Shown here: in pieces, positions 46,102-57,033 of the stretch
How positions within the stretch are numbered: the stretch's first letter is position 1
How the letters are laid out: each line of letters opens with the position of its first letter
Assembly: GCF_001543245.1 (NCBI RefSeq)
Contig: NZ_CP014163.1
Location: 620,001 to 684,000 of the forward strand
From: Aerococcus urinaehominis
GTDB lineage: Bacteria; Bacillota; Bacilli; Lactobacillales; Aerococcaceae
Length of the DNA: 64,000 bases
Direction: 5' to 3'
Program-made: the position numbers and the translations under genes
The notes under the pieces: generated by a model
Database searches by the model: none
What the model saw: only the letters and a program-made list of their open reading frames with translations
What the model was told of the DNA's origin: nothing

Positions 46102-46686
46102 GTGACAGATAAGGGAGACTTGACAAGCGAGAAACAGGCCTTACGTCGGCAGATGAAACAAGCGCGCAGCCAACTCAGCCCTGACTACCGCCAGAAAGCT
46201 GAAGCTACGATTTACCAGCGTATTTGGGATCTGCCCTGCTACCAAGACAGCCAAACTATTTTTATCTACCAGGCGATGCCCGGTGAAGTGGCCACCCGAC
46301 CGCTAATTGAAGCCGCCTGGCGTGACGGCAAAACTGTCGCCTTGCCCCGCGTCTATCCCCAGCGACAAATGTCGGCCCACCTTTATCAACCTGGCGATGA
46401 TTTAATTCGGTCGGCTTATGGGGCTTGGGAGCCAAGTGCAGAAAGTGCGATTGTATCGCCAACAACTATCGACCTCGCAATTGTCCCCTGCTTAGCAGCC
46501 AGCCACAGCGGTCAGCGCTTGGGCTACGGGGGTGGTTACTACGACCGCTTTCTGGTAAATACCAATGCAGTCCGCTTGTTGCCGATTTATGACCAAATCT
46601 TACTTGATGACCTGGTTGTCGATGACTATGATCAACTAATGGATCTAGTAGTGACAGAAGCTCGCGTGTTGGAACTCGAGCGCTAG
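46102..46686 (+). CDS. 5-formyltetrahydrofolate cyclo-ligase
   Basis: Converts 5-formyl-THF to 5,10-methenyl-THF with ATP, recycling a folate storage form. The 194 residues include the N-terminal KQALRRQMKQARSQL, the substrate region MPGEVATRPLIEAA, and the ATP-site signature GQRLGYGGGYYDRFL. The start is GTG at 46102 with GAGGAAGAGGA upstream. Single gene followed by a terminator. Confidence 0.95.
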   Translation: MTDKGDLTSEKQALRRQMKQARSQLSPDYRQKAEATIYQRIWDLPCYQDSQTIFIYQAMPGEVATRPLIEAAWRDGKTVALPRVYPQRQMSAHLYQPGDDLIRSAYGAWEPSAESAIVSPTTIDLAIVPCLAASHSGQRLGYGGGYYDRFLVNTNAVRLLPIYDQILLDDLVVDDYDQLMDLVVTEARVLELER

Positions 46687-46717
46687 GCGAGGCCTTGAAA
46701 AATACAAAATCAAGTGC

Positions 46718-46763
46718 AAAAGCTAGGAAAATGAGCTAATTCAGCTACTTTTCTGGCTTTTTT
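46718..46763 (+). terminator. Terminator of the cyclo-ligase gene
   Basis: Long stem AAAGCTAGGAAAA / TTTTCTGGCTTT with an inner AGCT-aattc-AGCT hairpin, followed by TTTTTT. Confidence 0.75.
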
Positions 46764-46820
46764 CCTTGCCAAAAGAAGATTTTGACAAAAATTCCTTATT
46801 TATATATGAGGAGGGATGTT

Positions 46821-47735
46821 ATGTATTTAGAATTAGCATGGCATGAAGCTTGTCATAAGCGGCAAGGTTTGGATGAACAAGGTTACAAGCACCTATTGAA
46901 TTTGCGGGCTGGTTTGGAGGGGGAATTATTACTTGAAGATATCTTATCCGCATGTTTACCAACCAATAACTTCTTGACTAATGTCTGGCTTGGGCATGAT
47001 CGACAGCTCGTTCAACTAGATGGTCTAGTGGTAAATGCAGGTCAAATCTATGTGCTTGAAGTAAAGAACTATAGCGTGGATCACCAATATATGCAGGGGC
47101 AATGGTTGCGTGCAGGTCAGCCTGTCGACTACGATCCCTTTAAACAATTACAACGAGCAGTCGGAGTGCTTAGGCAAAGGTTGAAGGGTTACCAAGTACA
47201 TGGCGTTTTAATCTTTACCAATTCGAGTTGGTCATTCACTTCAAACGGTGATGAACCTTGGGGAGTTTTTAATCAGTCTAGTTTGAAGAATTGGCTTAAT
47301 AATTTGTCTGAACCTAGCAGCAATGATTTTCGTATGCTACATGACATTAAAAATATAGCAGGTTCAGAGCTAGCAGCCGGTTACTTCTACCGACTTGAGC
47401 CAAATTATCCACTCATAACAGGGATTTATTGCAAGGTATGTGGGAATTTTGAGCTGAAGCTAGAAAAGATGTCTGCTATCTGCTCATGTGGTTACCGAGA
47501 AAAGAAGAAGGATTTAACTGCCCGCATGTTAGATGAATACGCCCTGCTTTTTTATCAGAATCATATACATCCTAGCCATTTTTTTAAATTCGTTGACCAC
47601 AATTTACCTAGAAAAACCTGTTTTTATGCCCTCTCTAGCTATGAAAAAGTTAGGCGAGGCGTCTATCTAAATCCTTACGGTAAATTCTTAACGAAAGCCC
47701 CTAGAATGATACGACCGAAAGAAAATCTTTATTGA
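46821..47735 (+). CDS. NERD-domain protein with C-terminal zinc ribbon (intact paralogue)
   Basis: 304 residues from the ATG at 46821, preceded by GAGGAGGGATGTT; an in-frame TTG at 46782 lacks a ribosome binding site. The first ~170 residues are a NERD (nuclease-related) domain: LRAGLEGELLLEDIL, then QLDGLVVNAGQIYVLEVKNY with the D and ExK of the restriction-endonuclease-like fold. A zinc ribbon follows (GIYCKVCGNFEL ... AICSCGYR), then a conserved end YEKVRRGVYLNPYGKF. The same order occurs in the broken copy at 9943-10843. NERD proteins are suspected to process DNA, some with helicases or kinases; no partner gene is seen here. Both copies border a hairpin-repeat array. Confidence 0.85.
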   Translation: MYLELAWHEACHKRQGLDEQGYKHLLNLRAGLEGELLLEDILSACLPTNNFLTNVWLGHDRQLVQLDGLVVNAGQIYVLEVKNYSVDHQYMQGQWLRAGQPVDYDPFKQLQRAVGVLRQRLKGYQVHGVLIFTNSSWSFTSNGDEPWGVFNQSSLKNWLNNLSEPSSNDFRMLHDIKNIAGSELAAGYFYRLEPNYPLITGIYCKVCGNFELKLEKMSAICSCGYREKKKDLTARMLDEYALLFYQNHIHPSHFFKFVDHNLPRKTCFYALSSYEKVRRGVYLNPYGKFLTKAPRMIRPKENLY

Positions 47736-47779
47736 CTATATTGCTTGATCTATAAGATGATACCTGTCAGTTCAACAAA

Positions 47780-48253
47780 ATTCTCTACACTCTATCATTG
47801 ACTTAGGGTAGTGAATTTAACCAGAAGAATGAGATGCTAGCTAAGCTATAAATTCTCTACACCTTACCGCTGAATTAGGGTAGTGAATCTGATCAAAAGA
47901 ATGGGATGCTAGCTAAGCCATGAATTCTCTACACCTTATCGCTGAATTAGGGTAGTGAATCTAATCAAGAGATTGGGATGCTAGCTAAGCTATAAATTCT
48001 CTACACCTTATCACTGAATTTGGGTAGTGAATCTAATCAAAAGAATGGGATCCTAGCTAACCTATGAATTCTCTACACCTTATCGCTGAATTAGGGTAGT
48101 GAATCTTTACCCTAAGAAGATGCCAAACAAGCTCATTGAAATTCTCTACACTCTATCATTAACTTAGGGTAGTGAATCTAATCAAGAGAATGAGGTGCTA
48201 GCTAAGCTATAAATTCTCTACACCTTATCGCTGAATTAGGGTAGTGAATCTAA
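47780..48253. repeat. Hairpin repeat array 3 (seven units, 72 bp)
   Basis: Seven cores of the same family as array 2: arms ATTCTCTACACCT and AGGGTAGTGAAT around TATCGCTGAATT-type loops. Starts at 47780, 47852, 47924, 47996, 48068, 48141 and 48213. The spacer (AATCAAAAGAATGGGATGCT followed by AGCTAAGCTAT) is different from those of array 2 and well conserved within array 3. It lies between the convergent NERD gene and pdhD. Confidence 0.9.
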
Positions 48254-48286
48254 CCAAAAGAATGGGATGCTAGCTAATCAAACAGA

Positions 48287-48313
48287 AACCCCCAGCCGAA
48301 CCGGCTGGGGGTT
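48287..48313 (-). terminator. pdhD terminator
   Basis: AACCCCCAGCCG / CGGCTGGGGGTT with a 3-base loop, about 20 bases after the pdhD stop codon. Confidence 0.85.
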
Positions 48314-48335
48314 ATCTATTTTATCTAAAAGCTGA

Positions 48336-49748
48336 TTAAGCGTGGATTGGCATACCTAGGATACCTTCTGCCGCATCCATTACCGCTTCTGATAATGAAG
48401 GGTGACCGTGGATGGTTAGGGCGATATCCTCTGCGTTTAGGCCGCCTTCGATGGCTAAGCCCATTTCAGCTAGGATGTCAGAGGCGTTTACACCGACCAT
48501 TTGAGCACCAACTAGGATGTTGTCACCCTTAGTTGCTACTAGGCGGATAAAGCCTTCTGTTTGGTTAAGAGATAGGGCACGACCGTTACCTGCAAATGGG
48601 AATTTGAAGGTGTGAACGTCCATACCTTTTTCTTTAGCTTCTTTTTCAGTTAAACCGAATGAAGCTAATTCTGGATCAGTAAAGGCTACCGAAGGCATAA
48701 CTTTGTAGTCTACTGCTACTGGTTTACCAGAGATGGCTTCAGCGGCGATTTTACCTTCGTATGAAGCTTTGTGGGCTAGGGCTGCACCAGGAACGATGTC
48801 GCCGATTGCGAAGATGCTCTTGTTAGAGCTGCGTCCTTGGTTGTCAACTTTAACTAGGCCACGGTCAGTTAATTCTACACCAGCTGCTGCTAAGCTTAGC
48901 TCATCAGTGTTAGGACGACGGCCCACACATACTAGAACGTAGTCAGCAGTGATTTCTTTAGGTTCACCGTTTACTTCGTATTTAACAGTCACAGAGTCAC
49001 CGTTATCGATAGCTTCTTTAGCCATGGCGTTAACGTTGATTTCCATGTTACGTTCTTTCATTTTCTTCTCAACAACTTTAACCATGTCTTTTTCGAAAGT
49101 AGGTAAGATTTGTGGAGAACCTTCAAGAACGGTTACTTTGGCATCTAGGTTAGCGTATGACATACCTAATTCAGAACCGATGATACCGCCACCGATAACC
49201 ACTAGGTGTTTAGGCACTTCTTTTAAGTTTAGGGCGCCTGTTGAATCGATGATACGGCCACCGAATTTGAAGCCAGGGATTTCGATTGGACGAGAACCTG
49301 TTGCAACGATAGCGTGTTTGAATTCATATGATTGGCCGTTTTCTTCAGCGTCAACCACTGTTAATTCGTTTTCGCCATTGAAGAAGGCTTCACCGCGAAC
49401 GATCTCAACCTTGTTCTTCTTAAGCAACATTTCAACACCGCCAGTAAGCTTAGCTACTACAGTGTTGTCTTTCCATTCTTGGGTCTTAGTGAAGTCTAAC
49501 TTAACATTTTCAGCAGTGACACCGAATACTTCGTTGCCATCTAAAGAGTTATGGTAAGCATGACCGGCAGCAATCAAGGCTTTTGAAGGGATACAGCCGA
49601 CGTTCAAGCAGACCCCACCGATGAATTCACGTTCAACAATAACAACCTTTTGACCCATTTGGGCGGCGCGGATGGCGGCTACATAGCCACCAGGTCCAGC
49701 ACCGATTACGATTGTATCGACTTCTTTAGAATATTTTGCTACTACCAT
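48336..49748 (-). CDS. pdhD: Dihydrolipoyl dehydrogenase (E3)
   Basis: Flavoprotein that reoxidises lipoyl groups with NAD+. The FAD site [19 protein letters not shown], the redox-active disulfide in [15 protein letters not shown], the NAD site [13 protein letters not shown] and the catalytic His-Glu in [15 protein letters not shown] are present. 470 residues, normal length. Follows pdhC by 7 bp. Confidence 0.99.
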   Translation of the reverse strand: MVVAKYSKEVDTIVIGAGPGGYVAAIRAAQMGQKVVIVEREFIGGVCLNVGCIPSKALIAAGHAYHNSLDGNEVFGVTAENVKLDFTKTQEWKDNTVVAKLTGGVEMLLKKNKVEIVRGEAFFNGENELTVVDAEENGQSYEFKHAIVATGSRPIEIPGFKFGGRIIDSTGALNLKEVPKHLVVIGGGIIGSELGMSYANLDAKVTVLEGSPQILPTFEKDMVKVVEKKMKERNMEINVNAMAKEAIDNGDSVTVKYEVNGEPKEITADYVLVCVGRRPNTDELSLAAAGVELTDRGLVKVDNQGRSSNKSIFAIGDIVPGAALAHKASYEGKIAAEAISGKPVAVDYKVMPSVAFTDPELASFGLTEKEAKEKGMDVHTFKFPFAGNGRALSLNQTEGFIRLVATKGDNILVGAQMVGVNASDILAEMGLAIEGGLNAEDIALTIHGHPSLSEAVMDAAEGILGMPIHA

Positions 49749-49755
49749 TCTGCAA

Positions 49756-51393
49756 TCATCCTTCCATTAATAATAATTCTGGATCAGCTAATAGACGCGC
49801 AATTTCATTAAGGGCTTGTTGGCCTGTTGCACCGTCAACGATACGGTGGTCAAATACTAATGAAAGTTTCGTAACACGACCAACTGTGATCTCGCCGTCT
49901 TCATTAACGATTGGTTCTTGCTTGATTGTACCAACGCCAAGGATAGCAACTTCTGGATAGTTCAAGATTGGCGTGAAGAACTCACCGCCAACAGAACCGA
50001 TATTAGAGATAGTTACTGTACCATCACGCATTTCACCGGCAGATAATTCACCAGCATGGGCTTTGCCAGCTTTTTCAGTGATTTCATCAGCAATGTCAAA
50101 CATTGATTTCTTATCTGCATCTTTAATGTTTGGTACGAATAGACCTTGGTCAGTGTCAGTTGCGATACCAACATTGTAGTAGTTCTTGTGAACGAACTCT
50201 TGGTTAGCATCGTCAACAGAAGCGTTAAGGGCAGGATATTTCTTAACAGCTGCTACTAAAGCTTTAACCACATATGGTAAGAAGGTTAGCTTAGTATCGC
50301 GTTCAGCAGCCACACCCTTGAATTTCTTGCGGTGATCCCAAAGTTTAGAAACTTCCACATTCTTGAACAAGGTAACTTGTGGTGCGGTATAAGCTGAAGT
50401 TTCCATGGCTTTAGAGATGGCTTTACGCATAGGAGTCATTGGGATGCGTTCTTCCATTTCAGCGTAGTCAGCTGAAGACTTGAAGGCTGCTTTTTCTTTA
50501 GCAGGTTTACCAGCTTTTTCTGCTTGAGCTGGGGCTTCAGCGGCTGGTGCTGCGGCAGCTGAGCCATCGAAGTTATCGATGTCTTCACGGACAACGCGAC
50601 CATTTTTACCGCTACCTTGTACTTGGGTAATGTCAACGCCTTTTTCGCGAGCATATTGACGCACTGAAGGCATAGCTAGTACACGACGGTTTGGATCAGC
50701 AGCTTCAGGCACTCCTGAAGAAGCAGCGTTTGAAGAGGCGCCTTTAGCAGGGTCTTCTGCTTTTTCTTCTTGGGCTGGTGATGCTGGTGTTGAAGCAGCA
50801 CCTTCGCCGTTGTGGTCTGGTGAATCGATTTCAGCCAAGACGTCACCAACGTTAGCAACAGTACCAGGTTCAACTAAGATACGAACAACCTTACCAGATA
50901 CTGGTGAAGCCACTTCTTCAACTGATTTGTCATTTTGGATTTCAACTAGTGAATCTTCTTCGTTGATTTCGTCGCCTTCTGCAACTAACCATTCAACGAT
51001 TTCACCTTCGGCCATACCTTCACCAACGTCAGGTAAGACGAATTGGTAATAAGAACCGCCAGCTGATGAAGATGTTGCTGGATCTGCAGCCTTTTCTTCT
51101 TGGGCTGGTGATGCTGGGCTAGATGGCGCAGCTGTTTCTTCGTTATCAGGTAGGCCTTCACCTTCAAAGGTAATTAAAGGTGTACCAACCATTGCCACAT
51201 CGCCTTCAGCGTAGTGTAATTTGGTTACTTTACCAGATACTGGAGAATAGATTTCTTCAACTGATTTATCGTTTTGGATTTCAACAATCGGATCTTCTTC
51301 GTTTACTTGGTCACCTTCAGCGACTAACCATGAAACGATTTCTCCTTCTGCCATACCTTCACCGACATCAGGTAAGTTAAATACGTATGCCAT
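49756..51393 (-). CDS. pdhC: Dihydrolipoamide acetyltransferase (E2) with two lipoyl domains
   Basis: Core of the pyruvate dehydrogenase complex. Two lipoyl domains (about 1-80 and 110-190) each carry the modified lysine in [10 protein letters not shown], joined by A/P/E/K/S-rich flexible linkers with repeated [10 protein letters not shown] elements. A peripheral-subunit-binding domain ([16 protein letters not shown]) and the acetyltransferase domain with the catalytic [10 protein letters not shown] motif follow. The 545 residues match two-lipoyl E2 proteins. Confidence 0.99.
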   Translation of the reverse strand: MAYVFNLPDVGEGMAEGEIVSWLVAEGDQVNEEDPIVEIQNDKSVEEIYSPVSGKVTKLHYAEGDVAMVGTPLITFEGEGLPDNEETAAPSSPASPAQEEKAADPATSSSAGGSYYQFVLPDVGEGMAEGEIVEWLVAEGDEINEEDSLVEIQNDKSVEEVASPVSGKVVRILVEPGTVANVGDVLAEIDSPDHNGEGAASTPASPAQEEKAEDPAKGASSNAASSGVPEAADPNRRVLAMPSVRQYAREKGVDITQVQGSGKNGRVVREDIDNFDGSAAAAPAAEAPAQAEKAGKPAKEKAAFKSSADYAEMEERIPMTPMRKAISKAMETSAYTAPQVTLFKNVEVSKLWDHRKKFKGVAAERDTKLTFLPYVVKALVAAVKKYPALNASVDDANQEFVHKNYYNVGIATDTDQGLFVPNIKDADKKSMFDIADEITEKAGKAHAGELSAGEMRDGTVTISNIGSVGGEFFTPILNYPEVAILGVGTIKQEPIVNEDGEITVGRVTKLSLVFDHRIVDGATGQQALNEIARLLADPELLLMEG

Positions 51394-51481
51394 ATATTAT
51401 TTCGTCCCTTCTTGGATATATTTTTATGGAGCAAACTAATAGATCGGGCTGCGGCCTAGGCCACAGCACCGTCTAAAGTAA

Positions 51482-52459
51482 TTAGAATTCGTGTACTTCT
51501 TTAACTGCTTCTACAATATCACCAGCGTGTGGTAACCAAGTATTTTCAGCTAAACCGAATGGGAAGACAGTATCAGCAGAAGCAACTAGTTTAACTGGCG
51601 CTTCTAATGATAGGATTGCCCGTTGTGAAATTTCAGAAACAACCTTGTCGCCGACACCAGCTTGACGTTGCGCTTCTTGGACAACAACTACCTTACCAGT
51701 TTTCTCAACTGAAGCAGTGATAGTTTCCATATCAAGTGGTGAAACAGTGCGTAGGTCAACAATTTCTACTGAAATGCCTTGGCCTTCTAATTCGTCAGCT
51801 GCTTTAATGGCTTCGCGAACCATGAAACCGTAAGCAATTACTGTTACGTCGCTACCTTCGCGAACCACGTTAGCCTTGCCTAATTCAATTTCATATTGCT
51901 CTTCTGGCACTTCTTCACGGAATGAACGGTAAAGTTTCATGTGCTCTAAGAAGACAACTGGGTCATTTTCGCGGATAGCCGCAGTCAATAGACCTTTGGC
52001 ATCATAAGGGTTTGAAGGAATAACCACTTTCAAACCAGGTGTTTGGGCCATTAAACCTTCTAATGAGTCTGAGTGCATTTCTGGTGTATGTACCCCACCA
52101 CCGAATGGTGAACGGACAGTAATTGGCATGTTGCGGGTACCACCCATCCGGTAACGCGTCCGGTTCATTTGCGCTGCAATAGAGTCAAAAACCTCAAACA
52201 CGAATGGGAAGAATTGGATTTCCATAACTGGACGGAAACCTTGTAAGGCAAGACCAATCGCCATACCACCGATACCAGACTCAGAAAGTGGGGTGTCGCT
52301 TACACGGTCATCGCCGTATTTTTCATGCAAGCCTTTAGTTGCACGGAAAACACCACCGTTTTTACCAACGTCTTCACCAAAGATCAAGATTTTATCATCT
52401 TTTTCCATTTCTTGGTCTAAAGCTTGAGTGATCGCTTCGATCATTGTTAAATTAGCCAT
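51482..52459 (-). CDS. pdhB: Pyruvate dehydrogenase E1 beta subunit
   Basis: Transketolase-like beta subunit that completes the thiamine-diphosphate site with PdhA. The N-terminal [16 protein letters not shown], the [18 protein letters not shown] block, and [20 protein letters not shown] in the C-terminal domain are typical. 325 residues. AAAGGAG lies upstream; the gene starts two bases after pdhA stops. Confidence 0.99.
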   Translation of the reverse strand: MANLTMIEAITQALDQEMEKDDKILIFGEDVGKNGGVFRATKGLHEKYGDDRVSDTPLSESGIGGMAIGLALQGFRPVMEIQFFPFVFEVFDSIAAQMNRTRYRMGGTRNMPITVRSPFGGGVHTPEMHSDSLEGLMAQTPGLKVVIPSNPYDAKGLLTAAIRENDPVVFLEHMKLYRSFREEVPEEQYEIELGKANVVREGSDVTVIAYGFMVREAIKAADELEGQGISVEIVDLRTVSPLDMETITASVEKTGKVVVVQEAQRQAGVGDKVVSEISQRAILSLEAPVKLVASADTVFPFGLAENTWLPHAGDIVEAVKEVHEF

Positions 52460-52461
52460 GC

Positions 52462-53616
<1,155 letters not shown>

Positions 53617-53721
53617 TTAATTATATATTAGCTACTGTTTAAATTTACCACGATATTCACATATTATCAAGTTAAAGCTTAGAGCGATTTCATCAACTTA
53701 TATATTACAGATTGCAAAAAT

Positions 53722-53735
53722 TGTAATTGTTTTCA
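53722..53735. promoter_or_regulatory. cre-like site between pdhA and def
   Basis: TGTAATTGTTTTCA fits the CcpA consensus TGWAANCGNTNWCA with one mismatch (C to T in the centre). It lies about 160 bases before pdhA, so catabolite control of the pdh operon is possible. Such near-matches occur by chance in AT-rich DNA. Confidence 0.35.
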
Positions 53736-53755
53736 TTTGCGTATTTTTAATTATC

Positions 53756-53785
53756 TTGACTCTAAGCCTTCAAAAGGCTGATAAT
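53756..53785 (+). promoter_or_regulatory. Promoter upstream of def with a long leader
   Basis: TTGACT (53756-53761), 18-bp spacer, GATAAT (53780-53785). This would give a leader of about 250 bases before def; it holds no recognisable riboswitch. AGCCTT-caa-AAGGCT in the spacer is a small inverted repeat. Confidence 0.5.
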
Positions 53786-54043
53786 CCAGGCATTGAATTT
53801 TTGTTCACAAATTTCTGTTATATTATTCACAATCAAACTGTTACAATTTTAATAGCACAGATACAGATTAAAAACAATTTAAGTTTTTGTATAAAAACAA
53901 ATATTTGCTTTTTGTATCGGTTGCGCCTAGGGTTTCTACTGACAAGCAGACTGGTTTTAGCGCTAAATTGTCGTCTTAACCTTTACAATTTTTATTTTAA
54001 AGCCTATCTTATAGATAAAGAAATTTTTAGACGAGGTGTTTTT

Positions 54044-54613
54044 ATGATTACCATGAAGGATATTATTTTAGAAGGGCACCCTACCCTACGTAAAAAAGCT
54101 GACAAAGTAGATCTACCAGCCAGCCCTGAAGTCAGACAATTGGCAAAGGATATGCAGGAATTTTTGGTTAATAGTCAAGATGAAAAAATTGCGGAAAAGT
54201 ATGGACTCAGAGCAGGCGTTGGCATTGCCGCCCCACAATTAAATGAATCGCTGGCCATGACTGCTGTCCTAATTCCCGGTTTTGAAGAAGGGGATGAACC
54301 CGAACTGGAGGGCATTTTTGTCAATCCACGTATTTTAAGTCACTCCGTTGAGGAAGTTTGCCTCAGAGAAGGCGAGGGCTGTCTATCAGTAGACCGCGAT
54401 GTGCCCGGCTATGTACCCCGATCTGCCCGCATCAAAGTCCGTTATTACGACCTAGACGGCAATGAATACGTCAAACGTTTTAAAGGTTACCCTGCCATTG
54501 TCCTCCAGCATGAAATTGACCACCTTAACGGTATCCTCTTCTACGACCATATTAATGAAAAAGAACCTTGGTCTTTAGATGACCATCAATACTTATTAGG
54601 TGAAGAAGATTAA
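54044..54613 (+). CDS. def: Peptide deformylase
   Basis: Removes the formyl group from nascent proteins. The three metal-site motifs are GVGIAAPQL (motif 1), EGCLS (motif 2, metal cysteine) and QHEIDHLNG (motif 3, two histidines and the catalytic glutamate). The insert between motifs 1 and 2 and the length (189 residues) fit the Gram-positive type II enzyme. The ATG at 54044 has GACGAGGTG upstream; the open frame reaches 288 bases further up, but that part is AT-rich and without similarity to the family. def beside pdh is also seen in Bacillus. Confidence 0.97.
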   Translation: MITMKDIILEGHPTLRKKADKVDLPASPEVRQLAKDMQEFLVNSQDEKIAEKYGLRAGVGIAAPQLNESLAMTAVLIPGFEEGDEPELEGIFVNPRILSHSVEEVCLREGEGCLSVDRDVPGYVPRSARIKVRYYDLDGNEYVKRFKGYPAIVLQHEIDHLNGILFYDHINEKEPWSLDDHQYLLGEED

Positions 54614-54734
54614 TATATTAATACACTACTGCTTTTTAAAGGCCATGCGTAGCTCCATACTAATCCTATTAATTAGCATTGGCAGCTATCCTTGGTCATG
54701 CAATTAACGGTAAATACAGATCAAACAACAAATT

Positions 54735-54795
54735 AGAGCCTGGGGCTGTTCAAGTCCCAGGCTCTCGCTATTATATGAATGTTAGTAGCATAGTC
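54735..54795. repeat. Flanking hairpin repeat, left copy (array 4)
   Basis: AGAGCCTGGG...CCCAGGCTCT hairpin followed by CGCTATTATATGAATGTTAG and TAGCATAGTC. A second copy in the same orientation closes the array at 55496-55553. Similar AGnnCTGGGACAT hairpins are scattered in many Firmicutes. This copy could also terminate def. Confidence 0.75.
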
Positions 54796-54834
54796 AGGTT
54801 CGGAATTCCTTAAGATTAGATATGGTGATCGGGC

Positions 54835-55455
54835 CCAAGTAGCTTAACGCCGCCACTTGAGCTACTTCAGAAACGGGATTTCGTGGGATTAGATGTGGTG
54901 ATTGGGCCCCAGTAGCTTAAAACCACCACTTGAGCTACTTCAGCGTCGGAATTACACAAGATTGGCTATCAATTGTGATCCCAAGTAGCTTAACGCCGCC
55001 ACTTGAGCTACTTCAGAAGCAGGACTAACTCGAACTAGCGACTGTACCGGGTCCCAAGTAGCTTAACGCCGTCACTTGAGCTACTTCAGCGTCGGAATTA
55101 CACAAGATTGGCTATCAATTGTGATCCCAAGTAGCTTAACGCCGCCACTTGAGCTACTTCAGAAGCAGGACTAACTCGAACTAGCGACTGTACCGGGTCC
55201 CAAGTAGCTTAACGCCGCCACTTGAGCTACTTCAGCGTCGGAATTACACAAGATTGGCTATCAATTGCGATCCCAAGTAGCTTAACGCCGCCACTTGAGC
55301 TATTTCAGAAGCAAGACTAACTCGAACTAGCGACTGTACCGGGTCCCAAGTAGCTTAAAACCACACTTAAGCTACTTCAGCGTCGAAATTACACTGGATT
55401 GGCTGTCGTTCGTAATCTCAGGTAGCTTAACACCACCATCTAAGCTATTTGCCTA
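54835..55455. repeat. Hairpin repeat array 4 (nine units, exact 73 bp)
   Basis: Nine hairpins with arms AAGTAGCTTAA and TTGAGCTACTT around CGCCGCCAC-type loops, starting at 54837, 54910, 54983, 55056, 55129, 55202, 55275, 55348 and about 55420: an exact 73-bp period. In units two to eight two different spacers alternate strictly, one of the type CGTCGGAATTACACAAGATT and one of the type AAGCAGGACTAACTCGAAC, so the real unit of amplification is 146 bp. The last copy is degenerate. It lies between convergent def and coaBC; no gene seen in 54614-55646. Confidence 0.92.
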
Positions 55456-55495
55456 GAGCGCAAGTCCACCTGCTCCCCCCAAAGGTCAAAATAAA

Positions 55496-55553
55496 AGAGC
55501 CTGGGACATAAGTCCCGGGCTCTCGCTATTATAGGAACATTAGTAGCATGGTC
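55496..55553. repeat. Flanking hairpin repeat, right copy (array 4)
   Basis: AGAGCCTGGG-acataagt-CCCGGGCTCT hairpin plus CGCTATTATAGGAACATTAG and TAGCATGGTC; direct repeat of 54735-54795. Confidence 0.75.
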
Positions 55554-55646
55554 GCGTTCTGAGCAGCTGAACTAGCTGTCAATTCGTAAACTAGGGCAGC
55601 AGTTCAAAGCGCTACTCGTCACACCCTCCTAATTTTGTTTAAGTCA

Positions 55647-56846
55647 TCACTTCATATGCTTAAAAATCTGGGCGGCTAGACCATACTTGGACTGCTGGTC
55701 AATTTTGACCTGGCCAGTTTCGGTAATCAGGTAGGCGGCATTGTCATCCGCTCCAAAACCGATACCTGCCTGGCTGACATCATTAGCAACAATCATATCA
55801 GCTCCCTTTTTCACCAGTTTAGCCCGGCCGTAGTCCAAGACATTTTGTGTTTCCGCTGCAAAACCAATGGTATAGCGGTCAGTTTTATCTAAGCTAGCTA
55901 AAATGTCCGGATTCTCCACCAACTCAATGGTCATCTCCCCACTGGCGCGCTGGTCATCGGTCTTTTTCATTTTATGGTCAGCAGGATTCTTGGCTCGATA
56001 GTCAGAAACAGCTGCTGCCATGACGACAATATCAGCCTCCGCCGTCATCATGGTCTGGTAAAGCTGGCGGGCGTTTTGAACATCAAGGCAAGTAATTTGT
56101 GGTAAAACCGGCAAGTCTTTAGCCGATGGTGTCCGTACCAGGGTGACCTCAGCCCCTAATAGACTGGCTACATGAGCAATGGCCAGACCCATCTTTCCGG
56201 AAGAGCGGTTGGAAAGATATCTAACTGGGTCCAAAGGCTCCTGGGTACCGCCGGCAGATATAATCACTCGCTGACCCGAAAGTGCATCAACAGGCACGCC
56301 CGCCTCATTAATGGCTACTTGGGCCTGGACAGCGGCCAATATTTGGTCCGTTTCTGGCATGCGCCCTTGGCCTTGGTAGCCCTCAGCTAAGAAGCCATAA
56401 GCCGGCTGGATGACTTGGACACCATCGGCTTGCAATTGTTTGATATTGGCCTGGGTGCGCGGATTCTGCCACATTTTTTCATTCATGGCTGGCACAACGA
56501 TTTTTGTCTTATTAAAGGCCAGCCAGGTAGCCGTTAACTCATTATCCGCCAAACCATGGGCAAATTTAGCCAGGGAATTAGCTGTTGCCGGCACCACTAA
56601 CAACAAATCAGCCCAGTCAGCCAGGTGAACGTGGCCAACCGGATCAGGATAGTCAGCTTGGTCAAGTAGGACAGGATACTTGGTTAAGGTTGCCAAGGTA
56701 AAGGGGGTGGTGAACTGGCAGGCAGCCTGGGTCATGACTACCCGCACCTCAGCTCCAGCCTTGATCAGTTGGCGGGCAAAGTTGGGAATTTTATAGGCCG
56801 CCACCCCACCAGTAATGGCTAAAATAATTTTCTTGCCGTTCAGCAT
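55647..56846 (-). CDS. coaBC: Bifunctional phosphopantothenoylcysteine decarboxylase / phosphopantothenate-cysteine ligase
   Basis: Second and third steps of coenzyme A synthesis from phosphopantothenate. N-terminal flavoprotein decarboxylase domain (1-~190): ITGGVAAYKIPNFARQL, HVHLADWADLLLVVPATANS and the substrate-clamp PAMNEKMW. C-terminal synthetase domain: ISAGGTQEPLDPVRYLSNRS followed by SGKMG, and IGFAAET. 399 residues; AAAGGAG precedes the ATG. With coaD at 15533 two enzymes of the pathway lie in the window. Confidence 0.98.
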   Translation of the reverse strand: MLNGKKIILAITGGVAAYKIPNFARQLIKAGAEVRVVMTQAACQFTTPFTLATLTKYPVLLDQADYPDPVGHVHLADWADLLLVVPATANSLAKFAHGLADNELTATWLAFNKTKIVVPAMNEKMWQNPRTQANIKQLQADGVQVIQPAYGFLAEGYQGQGRMPETDQILAAVQAQVAINEAGVPVDALSGQRVIISAGGTQEPLDPVRYLSNRSSGKMGLAIAHVASLLGAEVTLVRTPSAKDLPVLPQITCLDVQNARQLYQTMMTAEADIVVMAAAVSDYRAKNPADHKMKKTDDQRASGEMTIELVENPDILASLDKTDRYTIGFAAETQNVLDYGRAKLVKKGADMIVANDVSQAGIGFGADDNAAYLITETGQVKIDQQSKYGLAAQIFKHMK

Positions 56847-56952
56847 GTTACAGCTCCTTTGTCTCTTTTAGGCTAAGTATAGCACACCCCCTAGTGGGTC
56901 CAAAAGCTAGCTTGCGATCATATCTATATTTTTATCTTTTTATCTAAAAAAT

Positions 56953-56991
56953 AAAAGGCGGTCAGCCACACGGGGTGGTTGACCGCCTTTT
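56953..56991 (-). terminator. Terminator of the G5-repeat adhesin gene
   Basis: Seventeen-base arms AAAAGGCGGTCAGCCAC / GTGGTTGACCGCCTTTT, one mismatch, followed on the minus strand by an AT/T-rich tail. Confidence 0.9.
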
Positions 56992-57033
56992 TAGGCATTA
57001 ATAAGCTTTTATCCTAATTTCATGCTAGATTTT

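Noticed and set aside
53756-54043. N-terminal extension of def by 96 codons
   Set aside because: AT-rich, rich in I/F/N/L codons typical of non-coding DNA, and it lacks similarity to deformylases; the ATG at 54044 has a good ribosome binding site.
54735-54795. tRNA gene or riboswitch in the hairpin repeats near def
   Set aside because: Only a single stem-loop can be drawn; no cloverleaf, no CCA end and no known aptamer core.
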